This document shows positions 25,645 to 35,162 of a stretch of DNA of 64,000 bases, in pieces. The DNA is from CAVUCE01 sp963739985 (GTDB lineage: Bacteria > Bacteroidota > Ignavibacteria > Ignavibacteriales > Ignavibacteriaceae). The notes beneath the pieces are model-generated. The model was not told the origin of the DNA and searched no databases. It saw only the letters and a program-made list of their open reading frames with translations. The stretch spans positions 350,282-414,281 of the forward strand of contig CAVUCE010000007.1 in assembly GCA_963739985.1 (NCBI GenBank), read 5' to 3'. The translations under genes were made by a program, and so were the position numbers. Every line of letters begins with the position of its first letter. Within the stretch, counting starts at the first letter, position 1.

Positions 25645-25731
25645 TAAATTGTATTTCGGTTGTGATATAAAAACAAAATATCCCAGTTCTTTGAGTTCGG
25701 ACTGAGAAAAAATTTATTAAGAGGTACCTTA

Positions 25732-26871
25732 ATGAACAAATTTCATAAAATATATTTTTTTTATTTTATTATATTCATGACACTTTTCTTCTATTCATGC
25801 GAAAGAAAACATAGTCAGACTAATAAATTGTCCCAGGACATAGTTCCGGCAGAATATGATAAAATAGAGGTAAAACTTGGGAATAGATCATACAAAGTAT
25901 CACTTAACTATAAGATAGAAAAACAATCAACTCATGAAAGAAAATTTGTAAAAATTAACAAAAATCATTTATTTAAGATTGGTGGTGTTCAAGATACAAC
26001 TTTTGTATATCCTATGTTTATTCGGACAGATAGGTCAGAAAATATTTACGTATTAGATCAGGGGTATTGCTGTGCGAAAGTTTTTAATAGTGAAGGGGTA
26101 TTCCTAAGAAAATATGGAAGTAAAGGCCGGGGCCCTGGTGAGTTTGTAACTCCTTTTAGAATGGATATTTCAAGTGACGGCAAGGTTTTGGTGTCAGATA
26201 TAAATTCAAATAAATGTGAACTGTTTTGGGGTAATAAAACAAGACAATTCAAGACACCCATTTCATCTGCTAGTGTGTGCTTTGTCGATTTGGTATCTTT
26301 TATTACTCTCCAAAATGATAATCCTTTTGACTACTCAGCTATAACAAGATATAATATGGAGGATGGTAATACACATGAATGCCAGAATCTTATAATTACA
26401 AAGAGTGGTGTGAATCTGGGTCCACTTCCGTTTCTGGAGGGTGATGTGTTCAAGGTAGATAAAGGCGGCTTTGTTTATGTTCCGATGTATATGAACCATT
26501 TTGTCAGATATTCTAGTCAAGGCAGAATTATTTTTGCAAGGAATACTATTGATAACATTGAATTGCCCTCAATTCAGAGAAATGACGCTAGTTTTGTTAG
26601 TTACGTTCTACCGGACAAATATATTTCCTCGTGGCGTGCATTCGTTGTCGGTGATAAATTGTATAATGTTAGCTATCAAGCAACAAAGAAGACAAAGATA
26701 GGCAAGGTTTATGTCATTGATGTTTATCTACTGGACAATGGCAAGTATTTGTTTTCATTCCGATTAAATGTTGATAAGAAAATAATCAATATATATATGG
26801 ATAAAGAAAGAATTTATTTACTAGATGACTCATCTGAGTTGGAAGTCCTTAGCTACAAAATAAGCGAGTAA
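25732..26871 (+). CDS. Six-bladed beta-propeller lipoprotein (D)
   Basis: Lipoprotein signal with lipobox FFYSC (CERKHS). It is a close paralogue of propeller B: LFKIGGVQDTTFVYPMFIRTD, IYVLDQGYCCAKVFNSEGVF, KYGSKGRGPGEFVTPFRMD, PMYMNHFVRYSSQGRI and a final VLSYKIS. 379 residues, RBS AAGAGGTACCTTA. It belongs to the second peptide module: precursor 2 and its stem-loop lie upstream, and the CAKC thioredoxin-like gene begins immediately after its stop. Expected to be lipid-anchored at the outer membrane and to bind an unknown ligand, perhaps the cognate peptide. Confidence 0.85.
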   Translation: MNKFHKIYFFYFIIFMTLFFYSCERKHSQTNKLSQDIVPAEYDKIEVKLGNRSYKVSLNYKIEKQSTHERKFVKINKNHLFKIGGVQDTTFVYPMFIRTDRSENIYVLDQGYCCAKVFNSEGVFLRKYGSKGRGPGEFVTPFRMDISSDGKVLVSDINSNKCELFWGNKTRQFKTPISSASVCFVDLVSFITLQNDNPFDYSAITRYNMEDGNTHECQNLIITKSGVNLGPLPFLEGDVFKVDKGGFVYVPMYMNHFVRYSSQGRIIFARNTIDNIELPSIQRNDASFVSYVLPDKYISSWRAFVVGDKLYNVSYQATKKTKIGKVYVIDVYLLDNGKYLFSFRLNVDKKIINIYMDKERIYLLDDSSELEVLSYKISE

Positions 26872-27516
26872 ATGATGAAACATATTTATAAATATGGATT
26901 CTACTTTTTTATACTGTGTTCTTTTACATTATTCAATATATGGAATATTTCTAGAAAACAGGCAAAAAGTCAAATGATAAATAATAATATAAAGGCGGAA
27001 AAAAGGATAGATTCTTTTCAAAAATCGGATATTCTACTTAAGAGAAAAGTTCCTGAAATATACGGAATTGATGCAATAACTGGGACAAGAAAAAAAATAA
27101 TTTCAAGAGATTCTACATATCTGGTAGTTTTACTCTCTAGATTTGATTGTGCTAAATGCCAAGTAAATGAATTGAAAGATGTTAACAAACTGAAAAATGA
27201 TTTAATGAGTTATGGTATTAAACCCCTCTGTATTACAAAGAAGATGGTCATGAATGAAATACTAGTACGCATGAGAAATATGAAAATTAGACTACCTTTA
27301 TTCGTTGTTCCAGATAGTGTGTTTGCAAAAATCTCATTTGATATCGAATACCCGCAGGTTGAGCTAATAAATAAATGCATTATCTCCTCTGCTTTTTTAC
27401 CTGTAAAACAAGATTACGAGTTCTCATCGATATATTACAAAGGATTATTAAAGGTCTTAAGGGAAGAAGATTTCGTTGGAATGCAAAATTCAAGTATGCA
27501 ACAAGGTTCTAACTGA
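26872..27516 (+). CDS. Membrane-anchored thioredoxin-like protein with CAKC motif
   Basis: An N-terminal transmembrane helix (residues 8-25) leads to a periplasmic thioredoxin-like domain: YLVVLLSRFDCAKCQVNELKDV with CxxC at Cys 93/96, followed by IRLPLFVVPDSVFAKI and PQVELINKC, where a Pro sits at a cis-Pro-like position. The start codon directly follows the stop of propeller D (TAAATGATG), so the genes are coupled. It is the counterpart of the CSTC protein at 21604, with little sequence identity outside the fold. It probably acts as a dedicated thiol-disulfide partner of the peptide or propeller. Confidence 0.75.
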   Translation: MMKHIYKYGFYFFILCSFTLFNIWNISRKQAKSQMINNNIKAEKRIDSFQKSDILLKRKVPEIYGIDAITGTRKKIISRDSTYLVVLLSRFDCAKCQVNELKDVNKLKNDLMSYGIKPLCITKKMVMNEILVRMRNMKIRLPLFVVPDSVFAKISFDIEYPQVELINKCIISSAFLPVKQDYEFSSIYYKGLLKVLREEDFVGMQNSSMQQGSN

Positions 27517-27810
27517 GGAAGGAAAAGACAGGGGAAATTGCCCATCTATAGTGTGAAAATTTTTGCGTAATCTGCAATGCGCAGTATAAGGTTAAGGAAC
27601 TGGGTGTTTTAAAATATGGACTAAGAAATTAAAAGCTGGATGGCATTTGTTTTTTCTCAATTATTGTATAGTTTCAAGGAAAAACTTACTCCTTATATCA
27701 AGTATCCTATAACGTATAGACGAAAATGTTACAGTCTCATGCTTGATTTTAAAGATGTATCGACATAGCCACATAATTTTGAATAATATATTTCGACCAA
27801 CTTTTTGCCC
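27517..27810. other. Intergenic region with a possible propeller remnant
   Basis: No intact gene. Around 27630-27690 the translation SWMAFV ... QLLYSF resembles the AWMAFVEQDDLYIVSY stretch of propeller B, suggesting another decayed propeller tail; the match is short. The downstream part leads to the dyad at 27811. Confidence 0.3.
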
Positions 27811-27827
27811 TTTAAAGCATCTTTAAA
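27811..27827. promoter_or_regulatory. Operator-like dyad TTTAAAG-CAT-CTTTAAA, copy 2
   Basis: Identical 17-mer to 15854-15870 in a similar context (AACTTTTTGCCC before it), 97 bases before the RND start. The pair brackets the peptide/propeller island. Confidence 0.55.
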
Positions 27828-27924
27828 TATAGGAGTATATCTATAACTTATTTTTATAAACAGCTTTATATTTGAAGCGCCTATTGTTATATTAGGCAAA
27901 ACTAAACCTTAAGGAACTCAAATA

Positions 27925-30900
27925 TTGTCCCTAACCAAAACATCAGTTTCCCGTCCTGTAACTACAACAATGTTTTTTCTCGGCATTGCACTTTTAGGGA
28001 TTATTGCTTTTAATCAGATAAGTGTAAATTTCCTTCCCTCAATTCAAATCCCGGAACTTTTTATAGAAACCGACTTCACTAATGCTTCCGCGGCGGAAGT
28101 TGAAAAATCAGTTACCAAACAAATTGAATCGATAACTTCTACGGTTGATGGCGTGAGCAAAATATCCAGCGTTTCCCGTGACGGCGAATCCTTGGTGACG
28201 TTAAAATTGGCGTGGGGAACAGATGTTAATTACGCAATGCTGGAAGTCCGCGAAAAACTGGATGAGCTTAAAGCTTCTCTGCCCGAAAATGCCGGCCGCT
28301 CTACAATATATAAGATAGATCCTTCAACCGAATCAATTATGACTCTGGCTGTTAATGTAAATAGTCAAGATTCGGCAGACATTAAAAGTGTATCAAATGT
28401 AAAAGATTCAAAGTTTAGGGTTTCAAATTCGTCATTGGCCCAGCTAAAAGAATTCTCTGAGACTGTAATTAAAAAAAGGTTTGAGCAGTTAAACGGCCTT
28501 TCTCAAGCTGTGGTTTCCGGCGGTTTTCAGCAAGAGATAGATGTAAAAGTTAATCCGGAAAAACTTCAATCTTTTGGGCTGAACTTTGAAAATATTAAAA
28601 ACGCGCTTAAGAGTTCCAATCTAAATTTAGAGGGCGGTAGTATAGATGAAGGAGTTTTCAGATATCCTTTAAGAACAATTGGTGAGTTTGGTTCTATATC
28701 CGACATTGCCAATGTTCCTGTTACAACAAAAACCGGTTCTATTCCATTGAATGATGTTGCTAAAGTTGATGAGGTCTTTTCGGAGCGACAGGGTTTAACA
28801 CGGGTTAATGGCAAAGAATCGATTTTAATATATATAAAGAAAGATGCTCATTCCAACACAATCAATATTAGTAAAAGAGTAAAAAAAGCTGTTGCCCAGT
28901 TAAATAAAGAATATTCCAAGTCTAATATCTCGGTTATTTTTGATCAGTCGGATTTTATACAGAAGTCGATTTCCGATATCGAACAGGCAATTATTTACGG
29001 CGCTCTTCTCGCTTTACTGATTATGTTTTTGTTCTTGCGCAATCCGAGGTATCCATTATTGGTCGGAGCAGTTACACCGTTTTCTATTTTGGCTACAATT
29101 ATTTTAATGTATTTCTTCAACATTAGTTTCAATATTATTTCTTTAACGGGACTCGCGCTTGGAATCGGGATGGTTGGAGATAACGCAATAATAATTGTCG
29201 AAAATTTTTCCAGGCTGCGTGAACAAGGCAGTTCAATTATGGATGCTGTGATAGGCGGCTCTAAAGATATTAACCTTTCTGTTTCGGCAGCGACTTTTAC
29301 CAACGTAGCAATTTTTCTTCCCGTAATATTTGTGAAAGGAATTGCGCAGAAACTTTTCCTTGATATGGGATTGACGATGACATTTTCATTAATGGCATCG
29401 CTTCTTGTTTCGGTTACACTGGTTCCAAGTTTCCTAGCCAAAATGAAACATCATGAACTGGCTAAAAAAGAAAAATCCAGTAAAAAAAATCGAATTACAT
29501 TTATTGGAAAAACATTTGAAAGTATTACCGGATATTATGAAAAGCTTAAAACTTCTTATCTAAAAATTTTAAGATATTTTATTAACAATCCTAAGCCGGT
29601 ACTTATAGGCACAGGAATTTTAACATTAATTTCGCTCGGTACGGCATTCCTAATAAAAAGTGAGCAAGCGCCGGATATCGATCAAAGCCGTTTCGTGGTT
29701 GAGCTTTCATTGCCTTCTTCTTCAACATTGAATGCTGTCAGCAGCGCTTCAGCCGGGATGGAATCTCTTTTATTAACTATTCCTCAAATAAAAGATGTGG
29801 TCGCCGACGTGGGAATTTCTTCCAAAGAAGATTACTTCAAAATAATAAATGCGGCAACAAACAAAGCAAAAATAGAGTGCCGGGTAAAAAACGGTTATTC
29901 CGTTAAAAGCACTATTGGGTCTGTAAGAAAAAATCTTAAGACAATTTTACCAACGTTAAAACAATATTCAGCAAATATTTTAATTACCAGGCCGTCAACT
30001 ACTTTTGAGAGAATTTTGCAATCCGGTAAAAGCGATATTGACATTGATGTAACCGGTAAAGATCTTGAGAAAGCTTACAGCATTGCGGATTCTGTTGAAG
30101 CGAAATTAAAAGCACTTCCTTATTTAAGTGATGTAGGCTTGGGTGATGAATCGGCGGGAGAATCGAACCAAATAATTATAAAGATTGACGACCAAAAAGT
30201 TAAGGCTTACAATCTTACTCCTTCAAAAATAATTAATGAAATTTCGGGGATGTTTCAAAAGAAAACCGTTACGTATTTTAACAACTTCGATAAGAAAACC
30301 GCGATTAAAATATTGCCGGCTAATAATGTTTCCGGGATTAAAGGAGTGGAGGATTTACTAAACTACGGCATCCGTTCAAACAATGATCCTTCATCTCCGG
30401 CAATACCTTTGAGAGATTTGGTAACAGTTGAAACCGGGAAGGGGTTTTCATCAATTGCCCACGAAGGCCAGCAAAGAGTAGTTGTGTTACATGCAAATGT
30501 TACTACAGCGGGATTATTTCAGGCTGCCGGCGGAATACAGAAAGTTTTAGATAAAATTAATTTGCCTTCGGGATACCGGGTTAAAATCGGTGGAAAAATT
30601 GATGAAGTGGAAACTATGTTTAAGAGCCTTCTGATTATAATTCTGCTGTCGATATTTTTGGTCTATGTTATTTTGGCTTCACAGTATGAATCAATAATAT
30701 ATCCGCTCGTAATTTTAACAACAAGCCCTTTGGCTTTAGTCGGAAGTTTTATTGCGATGTATTTGTTTGGGCAAAGCTACAATTTAATGTCTATTGTAGG
30801 AATAATAATTATGCTTGGAGCAATTGATAACGACGCAGTAATAGCTGTAGACATGATAAGTTCAAACCGGAAAAATGGAGTCCCGCTGGTAGAAGCGATT

Positions 30901-31125
30901 ATAGATGGAATGCAGAAGAGATTTCGTCCGATTGTTATGACAACTTTAACTACTATAGTCGGAATGATCCCGCTTATCTTTGGCTTTGGCGGAGGATTGG
31001 AATTAGCGGCTGCAATTAGTTATCCAATTATCGGTGGATTGATCGGATCGACGTTGTTTACCTTGTTCTTGATCCCTGTGTTATATAGATACTTTGATAA
31101 ATCGACTAATGCAAAGGCTGCCTGA
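27925..31125 (+). CDS. RND efflux permease 1 (AcrB/MdtB-like)
   Basis: Inner-membrane proton-driven efflux pump subunit of 1066 residues with the RND plan: TM1 near the N terminus (SRPVTTTMFFLGIAL), two large periplasmic loops and two six-helix bundles. Conserved segments include GLALGIGMVGDNAIIIVEN in TM4 and the C-terminal GMIPLIFGFGGGLELAAAISYPIIGGL. In TM4 the usual Asp-Asp pair reads Asp-Asn, as in several non-AcrB RND groups. The start is a TTG behind AAGGAACTCAAATA. A second RND gene follows after a GxxExxY cassette, and an adaptor gene lies farther down; substrates cannot be read from sequence. Confidence 0.93.
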   Translation: MSLTKTSVSRPVTTTMFFLGIALLGIIAFNQISVNFLPSIQIPELFIETDFTNASAAEVEKSVTKQIESITSTVDGVSKISSVSRDGESLVTLKLAWGTDVNYAMLEVREKLDELKASLPENAGRSTIYKIDPSTESIMTLAVNVNSQDSADIKSVSNVKDSKFRVSNSSLAQLKEFSETVIKKRFEQLNGLSQAVVSGGFQQEIDVKVNPEKLQSFGLNFENIKNALKSSNLNLEGGSIDEGVFRYPLRTIGEFGSISDIANVPVTTKTGSIPLNDVAKVDEVFSERQGLTRVNGKESILIYIKKDAHSNTINISKRVKKAVAQLNKEYSKSNISVIFDQSDFIQKSISDIEQAIIYGALLALLIMFLFLRNPRYPLLVGAVTPFSILATIILMYFFNISFNIISLTGLALGIGMVGDNAIIIVENFSRLREQGSSIMDAVIGGSKDINLSVSAATFTNVAIFLPVIFVKGIAQKLFLDMGLTMTFSLMASLLVSVTLVPSFLAKMKHHELAKKEKSSKKNRITFIGKTFESITGYYEKLKTSYLKILRYFINNPKPVLIGTGILTLISLGTAFLIKSEQAPDIDQSRFVVELSLPSSSTLNAVSSASAGMESLLLTIPQIKDVVADVGISSKEDYFKIINAATNKAKIECRVKNGYSVKSTIGSVRKNLKTILPTLKQYSANILITRPSTTFERILQSGKSDIDIDVTGKDLEKAYSIADSVEAKLKALPYLSDVGLGDESAGESNQIIIKIDDQKVKAYNLTPSKIINEISGMFQKKTVTYFNNFDKKTAIKILPANNVSGIKGVEDLLNYGIRSNNDPSSPAIPLRDLVTVETGKGFSSIAHEGQQRVVVLHANVTTAGLFQAAGGIQKVLDKINLPSGYRVKIGGKIDEVETMFKSLLIIILLSIFLVYVILASQYESIIYPLVILTTSPLALVGSFIAMYLFGQSYNLMSIVGIIIMLGAIDNDAVIAVDMISSNRKNGVPLVEAIIDGMQKRFRPIVMTTLTTIVGMIPLIFGFGGGLELAAAISYPIIGGLIGSTLFTLFLIPVLYRYFDKSTNAKAA

Positions 31126-31128
31126 ATA

Positions 31129-31606
31129 GAACACAGATAACACTGATTATACTGATAATCACAGATAGCAGAGTTTAAATGGAACAGTATTTACATAAAG
31201 AATTAACTAACAAGATCATTAAGTGCTTTTACAAAATCTATAATACACTCGGTTATGGATTTTTAGAAAAGGTTTTTGAGAAAAGCATGCTTATTGAACT
31301 GCGGGATATGGGACTAAAGGCAGAAGCTCAAAAATCAATAAAAGTATATTATGAAGGGCATCTTGTAGGTGATTATTTTGCTGATATAATAGTTGAAGAC
31401 AAGGTAATTCTTGAATTAAAAACTGCTGAGTCGATTATTGAGGAACACGAGTTTCAGTTAATTAACTATCTTAAAGCAACAGACATTGAAGTTGGATTAC
31501 TTTTAAATTTTGGTAAAGAACCTCAAGTAAGAAGGAAAATATTTACTAACGACAGAAAAAAATTTAATCAGTGAAAATCTGTTCAATCTGTGTCATCAGT
31601 GTTCTA
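31129..31606. mobile_element. GxxExxY cassette with inverted flanking repeats
   Basis: The left flank GAACACAGATAACACTGATT (31129-31148 and onward) and the right flank, read on the other strand as GAACACTGATGACACAGATT (ending 31606), are inverted copies of an ACAGATTxxACTGAT-type repeat. They enclose one small gene and sit exactly between two RND genes that would otherwise be adjacent. I interpret this as an inserted repeat-bordered cassette; no transposase is present. Confidence 0.6.
31179..31574 (+). CDS. GxxExxY family protein
   Basis: 131-residue protein of the GxxExxY family (PDDEXK-nuclease-like fold). The N-terminal signature reads NTLGYGFLEKVFEKSM and the core IVEDKVILELKTAESI carries the Asp...Glu-x-Lys triad of PDDEXK enzymes (VGDYFADIIVE..., ELK). 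The ending LLLNFGKE is also typical. Biological role unsettled: such genes are widespread, repeat-associated and often inserted in odd places. It is not part of the efflux machinery despite its position. Confidence 0.88.
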   Translation: MEQYLHKELTNKIIKCFYKIYNTLGYGFLEKVFEKSMLIELRDMGLKAEAQKSIKVYYEGHLVGDYFADIIVEDKVILELKTAESIIEEHEFQLINYLKATDIEVGLLLNFGKEPQVRRKIFTNDRKKFNQ

Positions 31607-31642
31607 TCTTTTGCGTATGATACGAGTTAAGTAAGTTTTTTT

Positions 31643-34600
31643 ATGAAAAAGATTTTAAACAGACCGGTAACAGTTTTAATGTTTCATTTGATGCTTGCTG
31701 CATTTGCAGTATTTGCATTTCTGCGTCTGCCTATTGAACTGACTCCGGATGTAGATTTTCCGCAGCTTTCTGTAGTTACAAACTGGAGAGAAGCTTCGAG
31801 TGAGATGGTCGTTAGAAACATTACTCTGCCGATAGAAGAAGCAGCCAGTTCAATTCCAAATATTATAAATGTTTCTTCTACTTCCTCAGAAGGAACTTCC
31901 GTTGTAAAAGTTGATTTGAGTAAAGATGCTAATGTAAACTTTGAACGTCTTGAACTGATGGAAAAATTATCGGCAATTAAAAAAGATTTACCCGCAAACT
32001 CAACTTTCCCTGTAATTAAAAAGTTTGTCCCGGATGACTTCAAAGGGCTTCAAGGATTTTTAAGCTATAACATTCACGGTAAAATGAGTCTCTCCGATAT
32101 TCAGAAATATGCCGAGGATAATTTAAAGCCTGCGCTTTTAGGAATAAGCGGTGTCGGCGCTGTTAATGTTTACGGCGGAGCGAGAAGACAAATTTATGTT
32201 CTTCTAAATCATCAAAAAATGCAAGGGCTTGGCATTACTTCCGGCGATGTTTTTTCTGCTATTAACAGCAGTACTACCCGACAGACACTCGGGAGCATTG
32301 ACGGAAAGAGTAAAAAATATTTTGTGCTTACCGGTAATAAAATTCACTCTGTTGATGAATTAAATAATATTTCGGTTTATACATATACTCACCTTGCAAT
32401 TAAACTTGGGAGCATCGCTTCTATTGTGGATTCGCTTGCAAATCCGAGCAGCTTTGTAAGAATAAACGGTAAGCCGTCGGTCTCGCTGGAAATTAGCAGA
32501 GAACCCGGAACCAACATGCTCGATCTAGCTTCGGCAGTCCAAGCGAAAATTTCCCAGCTAAGAAAAACTCTCCCGACTTCACTTACGCTTACAAAAATTT
32601 CCGACAAAAGTGAGGATATGAGGAAGGAAATTTCCGAGCTTTCAAATAAAGTTATTATCTCTGCAATTGTAATCTTCCTTGTTGTCCTGCTTTTCTTTAG
32701 AAAAATATTTCATTCTTTGATAATTGTTTCATCGGTTATCTTTTCTTTGGCTGGAGGAATAATTTTTCTCTCTTTAAGCGGCATCGGATTGAATGTTTTA
32801 ACTTTGGCTGCGCTCGCGCTTTCGCTAGGAATTGTTATTGACAATAATGTGGTTGTAGTTGAAAACATTATTAGGAACTTCGAAGAGTATCAAAAGAAAA
32901 ACAATATTATTAACAGCGTTAAAGAATTAGTTGCTACATCTTTGACTGAGATAAAATTGCCTCTTATTGCCGCAACCTTAACAACTGTCGGCGCACTAGT
33001 TCCTGTATTTTTTCTTCCGGATAATTTGAAGCCTTACTTTCTTCAATTTGCGGAAACAAGCGGCGTTGTAATTTTATTTTCACTTCTTATTGCTTTTATG
33101 TTCGTACCGGTTTCCGTAATGGTTTTCTTTAAAATCAGCAAAAAAACCGCACACAAAAAAGAAAATAATTTTACCACTTTTCTTAAAAAAGTTTATCGCG
33201 GTTTGGTTACGTGGGGAATTCTACACAAAAAGACAGTTCTTTTTTTAGCAATCTGGTCTTTCGGATTTCCTATCTGGCTGCTGCCTTCAAGCATTGATAC
33301 GACTACGGGTTTGGCAAAATCTTCTAAAATAGTAAATACTCTTTCTGATTTTTATAATCAAATCTTTAACAGCGATTTTTATACTAACATAAAACCATAT
33401 GTTGACTATTCACTCGGCGGCGCTTCACAATTGTTTTTTCAGCACGTTTATAAAGGGGAACTCTGGAGATACGGACAAGAAACTTATTTATATTTTTCAC
33501 TTCATGCTCCTCAAGGGACTCCGCCTGCACAGATAAATAAATTTACCAAACAAGTGGAAGCCTTGCTTCTGCCTGATAAAGACCAAATCAAAAATATTAC
33601 AACCAGAGTTTATCCCGGCGGCGGATATATCACAGTCCATTTTGATGATACTACTGCAATGACAGTTGTTCCTTATGTTATAAAAAATCGTTTGACAAGC
33701 ATTGCCGCAAGAACCGGTGGATTTACGGTTTCTGTTTCCGGGTTCGGTCAAGGTTATTATTCCGGCGGCGGAATGATGCCGAGTTACAATATTGAAATTC
33801 AAGGTTATAATTATAAGAAGGTTAAAGAAATTGCGGGGATACTGGGTAATAAGTTTAAAACAAATCCGCGTGTGGATAATATTAAATTAGATAATCTTCC
33901 ATGGGCGAGTGAAAGTTACCAGATAAAAGCGATAATCAATCGTCAAAATTTAAGCAGATACGGAGCTACAATTTCGGATTTCGGGAATGAATTTTCTCCT
34001 TTGGTTTCATCGGAATTAAACTCGCCTCCGATTTCTATAGATAACGACCCGGTAAGTACAGTTATAAAATACAGCAATTATCAAAACGCATCATTTACAA
34101 ATTTGCCCGATAAAGCAATAACACTGAACTCAAAACCTACCAGAGTCGGCGAGTTTGTGAACTTCAAAATCGATCCGGTTATGTCGGAAATTAAAAGAGA
34201 TAATCAGCAATATTCCCGTTATATAACTTTCGATTATAAGGGGCCATATAGATTCGGGCAGCAGCTAACCGAGTCAGTGATAAAATCAACTTACGTGCCG
34301 CCGGGATACAAAATAAAACAGCCCGATCGTTTTTTTATGTTTGGCGAGGAAAATAGTTTGCCTCTAACTTTACTTGGATTGGTTTCCGTACTGATCGTTT
34401 TTATGGTTACGGCGTCTTTATATGAATCATATAAAAAACCTTTTATTGTTATTCTTTCGGTTCCAATGTCCTTAATTGGTTTGTTTGCGATATTTTATTT
34501 TATGGACGCAAATTTTGGAAGAGGCGGTTATGCATCGGTTTTGTTTTTGGTAGGATTGGCCGTGAATAACGGAATATTATTGGTTGATAGAATTGCTCAA

Positions 34601-34879
34601 GTGGAAAAACACGAAGGCATTATTGATAAAAAAATACGTGCAAAATTAATTGCGGAATATGCATCAGAGAGATTGCGCCCGATTTTGATGACTGCTTTAA
34701 TTACTTCTGCCGGATTTTTGCCTTTTGTAATTAATGCCGATGTATATTCGTTTTGGTATACCTTTTCAATCGGGATTATTGGTGGAATATTGGTTTCTAC
34801 TTTTATGATTTTGTTTTTTATGCCGGCTTTGTATGAGATGCTGGCGGGAAAGAGAAAATTAAAAGTCAATGGCGGGTAA
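31643..34879 (+). CDS. RND efflux permease 2
   Basis: Second RND permease (1078 residues) with N-terminal MKKILNRPVTVLMFHLMLAAFA, TM4 segment ALSLGIVIDNNVVVVEN (Asp-Asn instead of Asp-Asp) and C-terminal RPILMTALITSAGFLPFVI and SIGIIGGILVSTFMILFFMPALYE. It is quite diverged from permease 1, so the pair may form a hetero-complex like MdtBC or be alternative pumps. Originally probably contiguous with permease 1. Its last 128 bases are duplicated at 35163-35290 within the downstream repeat array. Confidence 0.93.
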   Translation: MKKILNRPVTVLMFHLMLAAFAVFAFLRLPIELTPDVDFPQLSVVTNWREASSEMVVRNITLPIEEAASSIPNIINVSSTSSEGTSVVKVDLSKDANVNFERLELMEKLSAIKKDLPANSTFPVIKKFVPDDFKGLQGFLSYNIHGKMSLSDIQKYAEDNLKPALLGISGVGAVNVYGGARRQIYVLLNHQKMQGLGITSGDVFSAINSSTTRQTLGSIDGKSKKYFVLTGNKIHSVDELNNISVYTYTHLAIKLGSIASIVDSLANPSSFVRINGKPSVSLEISREPGTNMLDLASAVQAKISQLRKTLPTSLTLTKISDKSEDMRKEISELSNKVIISAIVIFLVVLLFFRKIFHSLIIVSSVIFSLAGGIIFLSLSGIGLNVLTLAALALSLGIVIDNNVVVVENIIRNFEEYQKKNNIINSVKELVATSLTEIKLPLIAATLTTVGALVPVFFLPDNLKPYFLQFAETSGVVILFSLLIAFMFVPVSVMVFFKISKKTAHKKENNFTTFLKKVYRGLVTWGILHKKTVLFLAIWSFGFPIWLLPSSIDTTTGLAKSSKIVNTLSDFYNQIFNSDFYTNIKPYVDYSLGGASQLFFQHVYKGELWRYGQETYLYFSLHAPQGTPPAQINKFTKQVEALLLPDKDQIKNITTRVYPGGGYITVHFDDTTAMTVVPYVIKNRLTSIAARTGGFTVSVSGFGQGYYSGGGMMPSYNIEIQGYNYKKVKEIAGILGNKFKTNPRVDNIKLDNLPWASESYQIKAIINRQNLSRYGATISDFGNEFSPLVSSELNSPPISIDNDPVSTVIKYSNYQNASFTNLPDKAITLNSKPTRVGEFVNFKIDPVMSEIKRDNQQYSRYITFDYKGPYRFGQQLTESVIKSTYVPPGYKIKQPDRFFMFGEENSLPLTLLGLVSVLIVFMVTASLYESYKKPFIVILSVPMSLIGLFAIFYFMDANFGRGGYASVLFLVGLAVNNGILLVDRIAQVEKHEGIIDKKIRAKLIAEYASERLRPILMTALITSAGFLPFVINADVYSFWYTFSIGIIGGILVSTFMILFFMPALYEMLAGKRKLKVNGG

Positions 34880-35162
34880 ATCCTCTACGAGGCATGGTTG
34901 TTTTGATTGTTACAATTATCGTGTTTTGATAAAAGTGGTAGAAGTTTGGTAATTGTAAAAGCAGTAATAACGAATTAGAAAAAATGTTGTGGATGTTTAA
35001 CAATTGTAATTTAATTACGGCAAAAAACATCGTAGATGTTTGATAGTTGTAACAATAGAGACTTAACTAATATGAAGGACATTGTAGATGTCCGACAAAG
35101 AAAGTGTAAGCTAATTGTAAATCCTCTACGAGGAATTATTTTTGTGAGATTGTTTACTCGTT

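Noticed and set aside
19869..27516. Calling the peptide island a RiPP or lantibiotic cluster
   Set aside because: No radical-SAM, LanM/LanB, YcaO or dedicated peptidase-ABC exporter gene is present; only redox, propeller and Wzy_C-like genes support it, so the wording is kept at a secreted peptide system.
28995..29441. 148-codon minus-strand frame inside RND permease 1
   Set aside because: Antisense shadow of a strongly conserved membrane-protein gene; no recognisable product.
31179..31574. GxxExxY protein as a defence nuclease
   Set aside because: No other defence gene is adjacent and the family has no established defence role; only the fold is supported.
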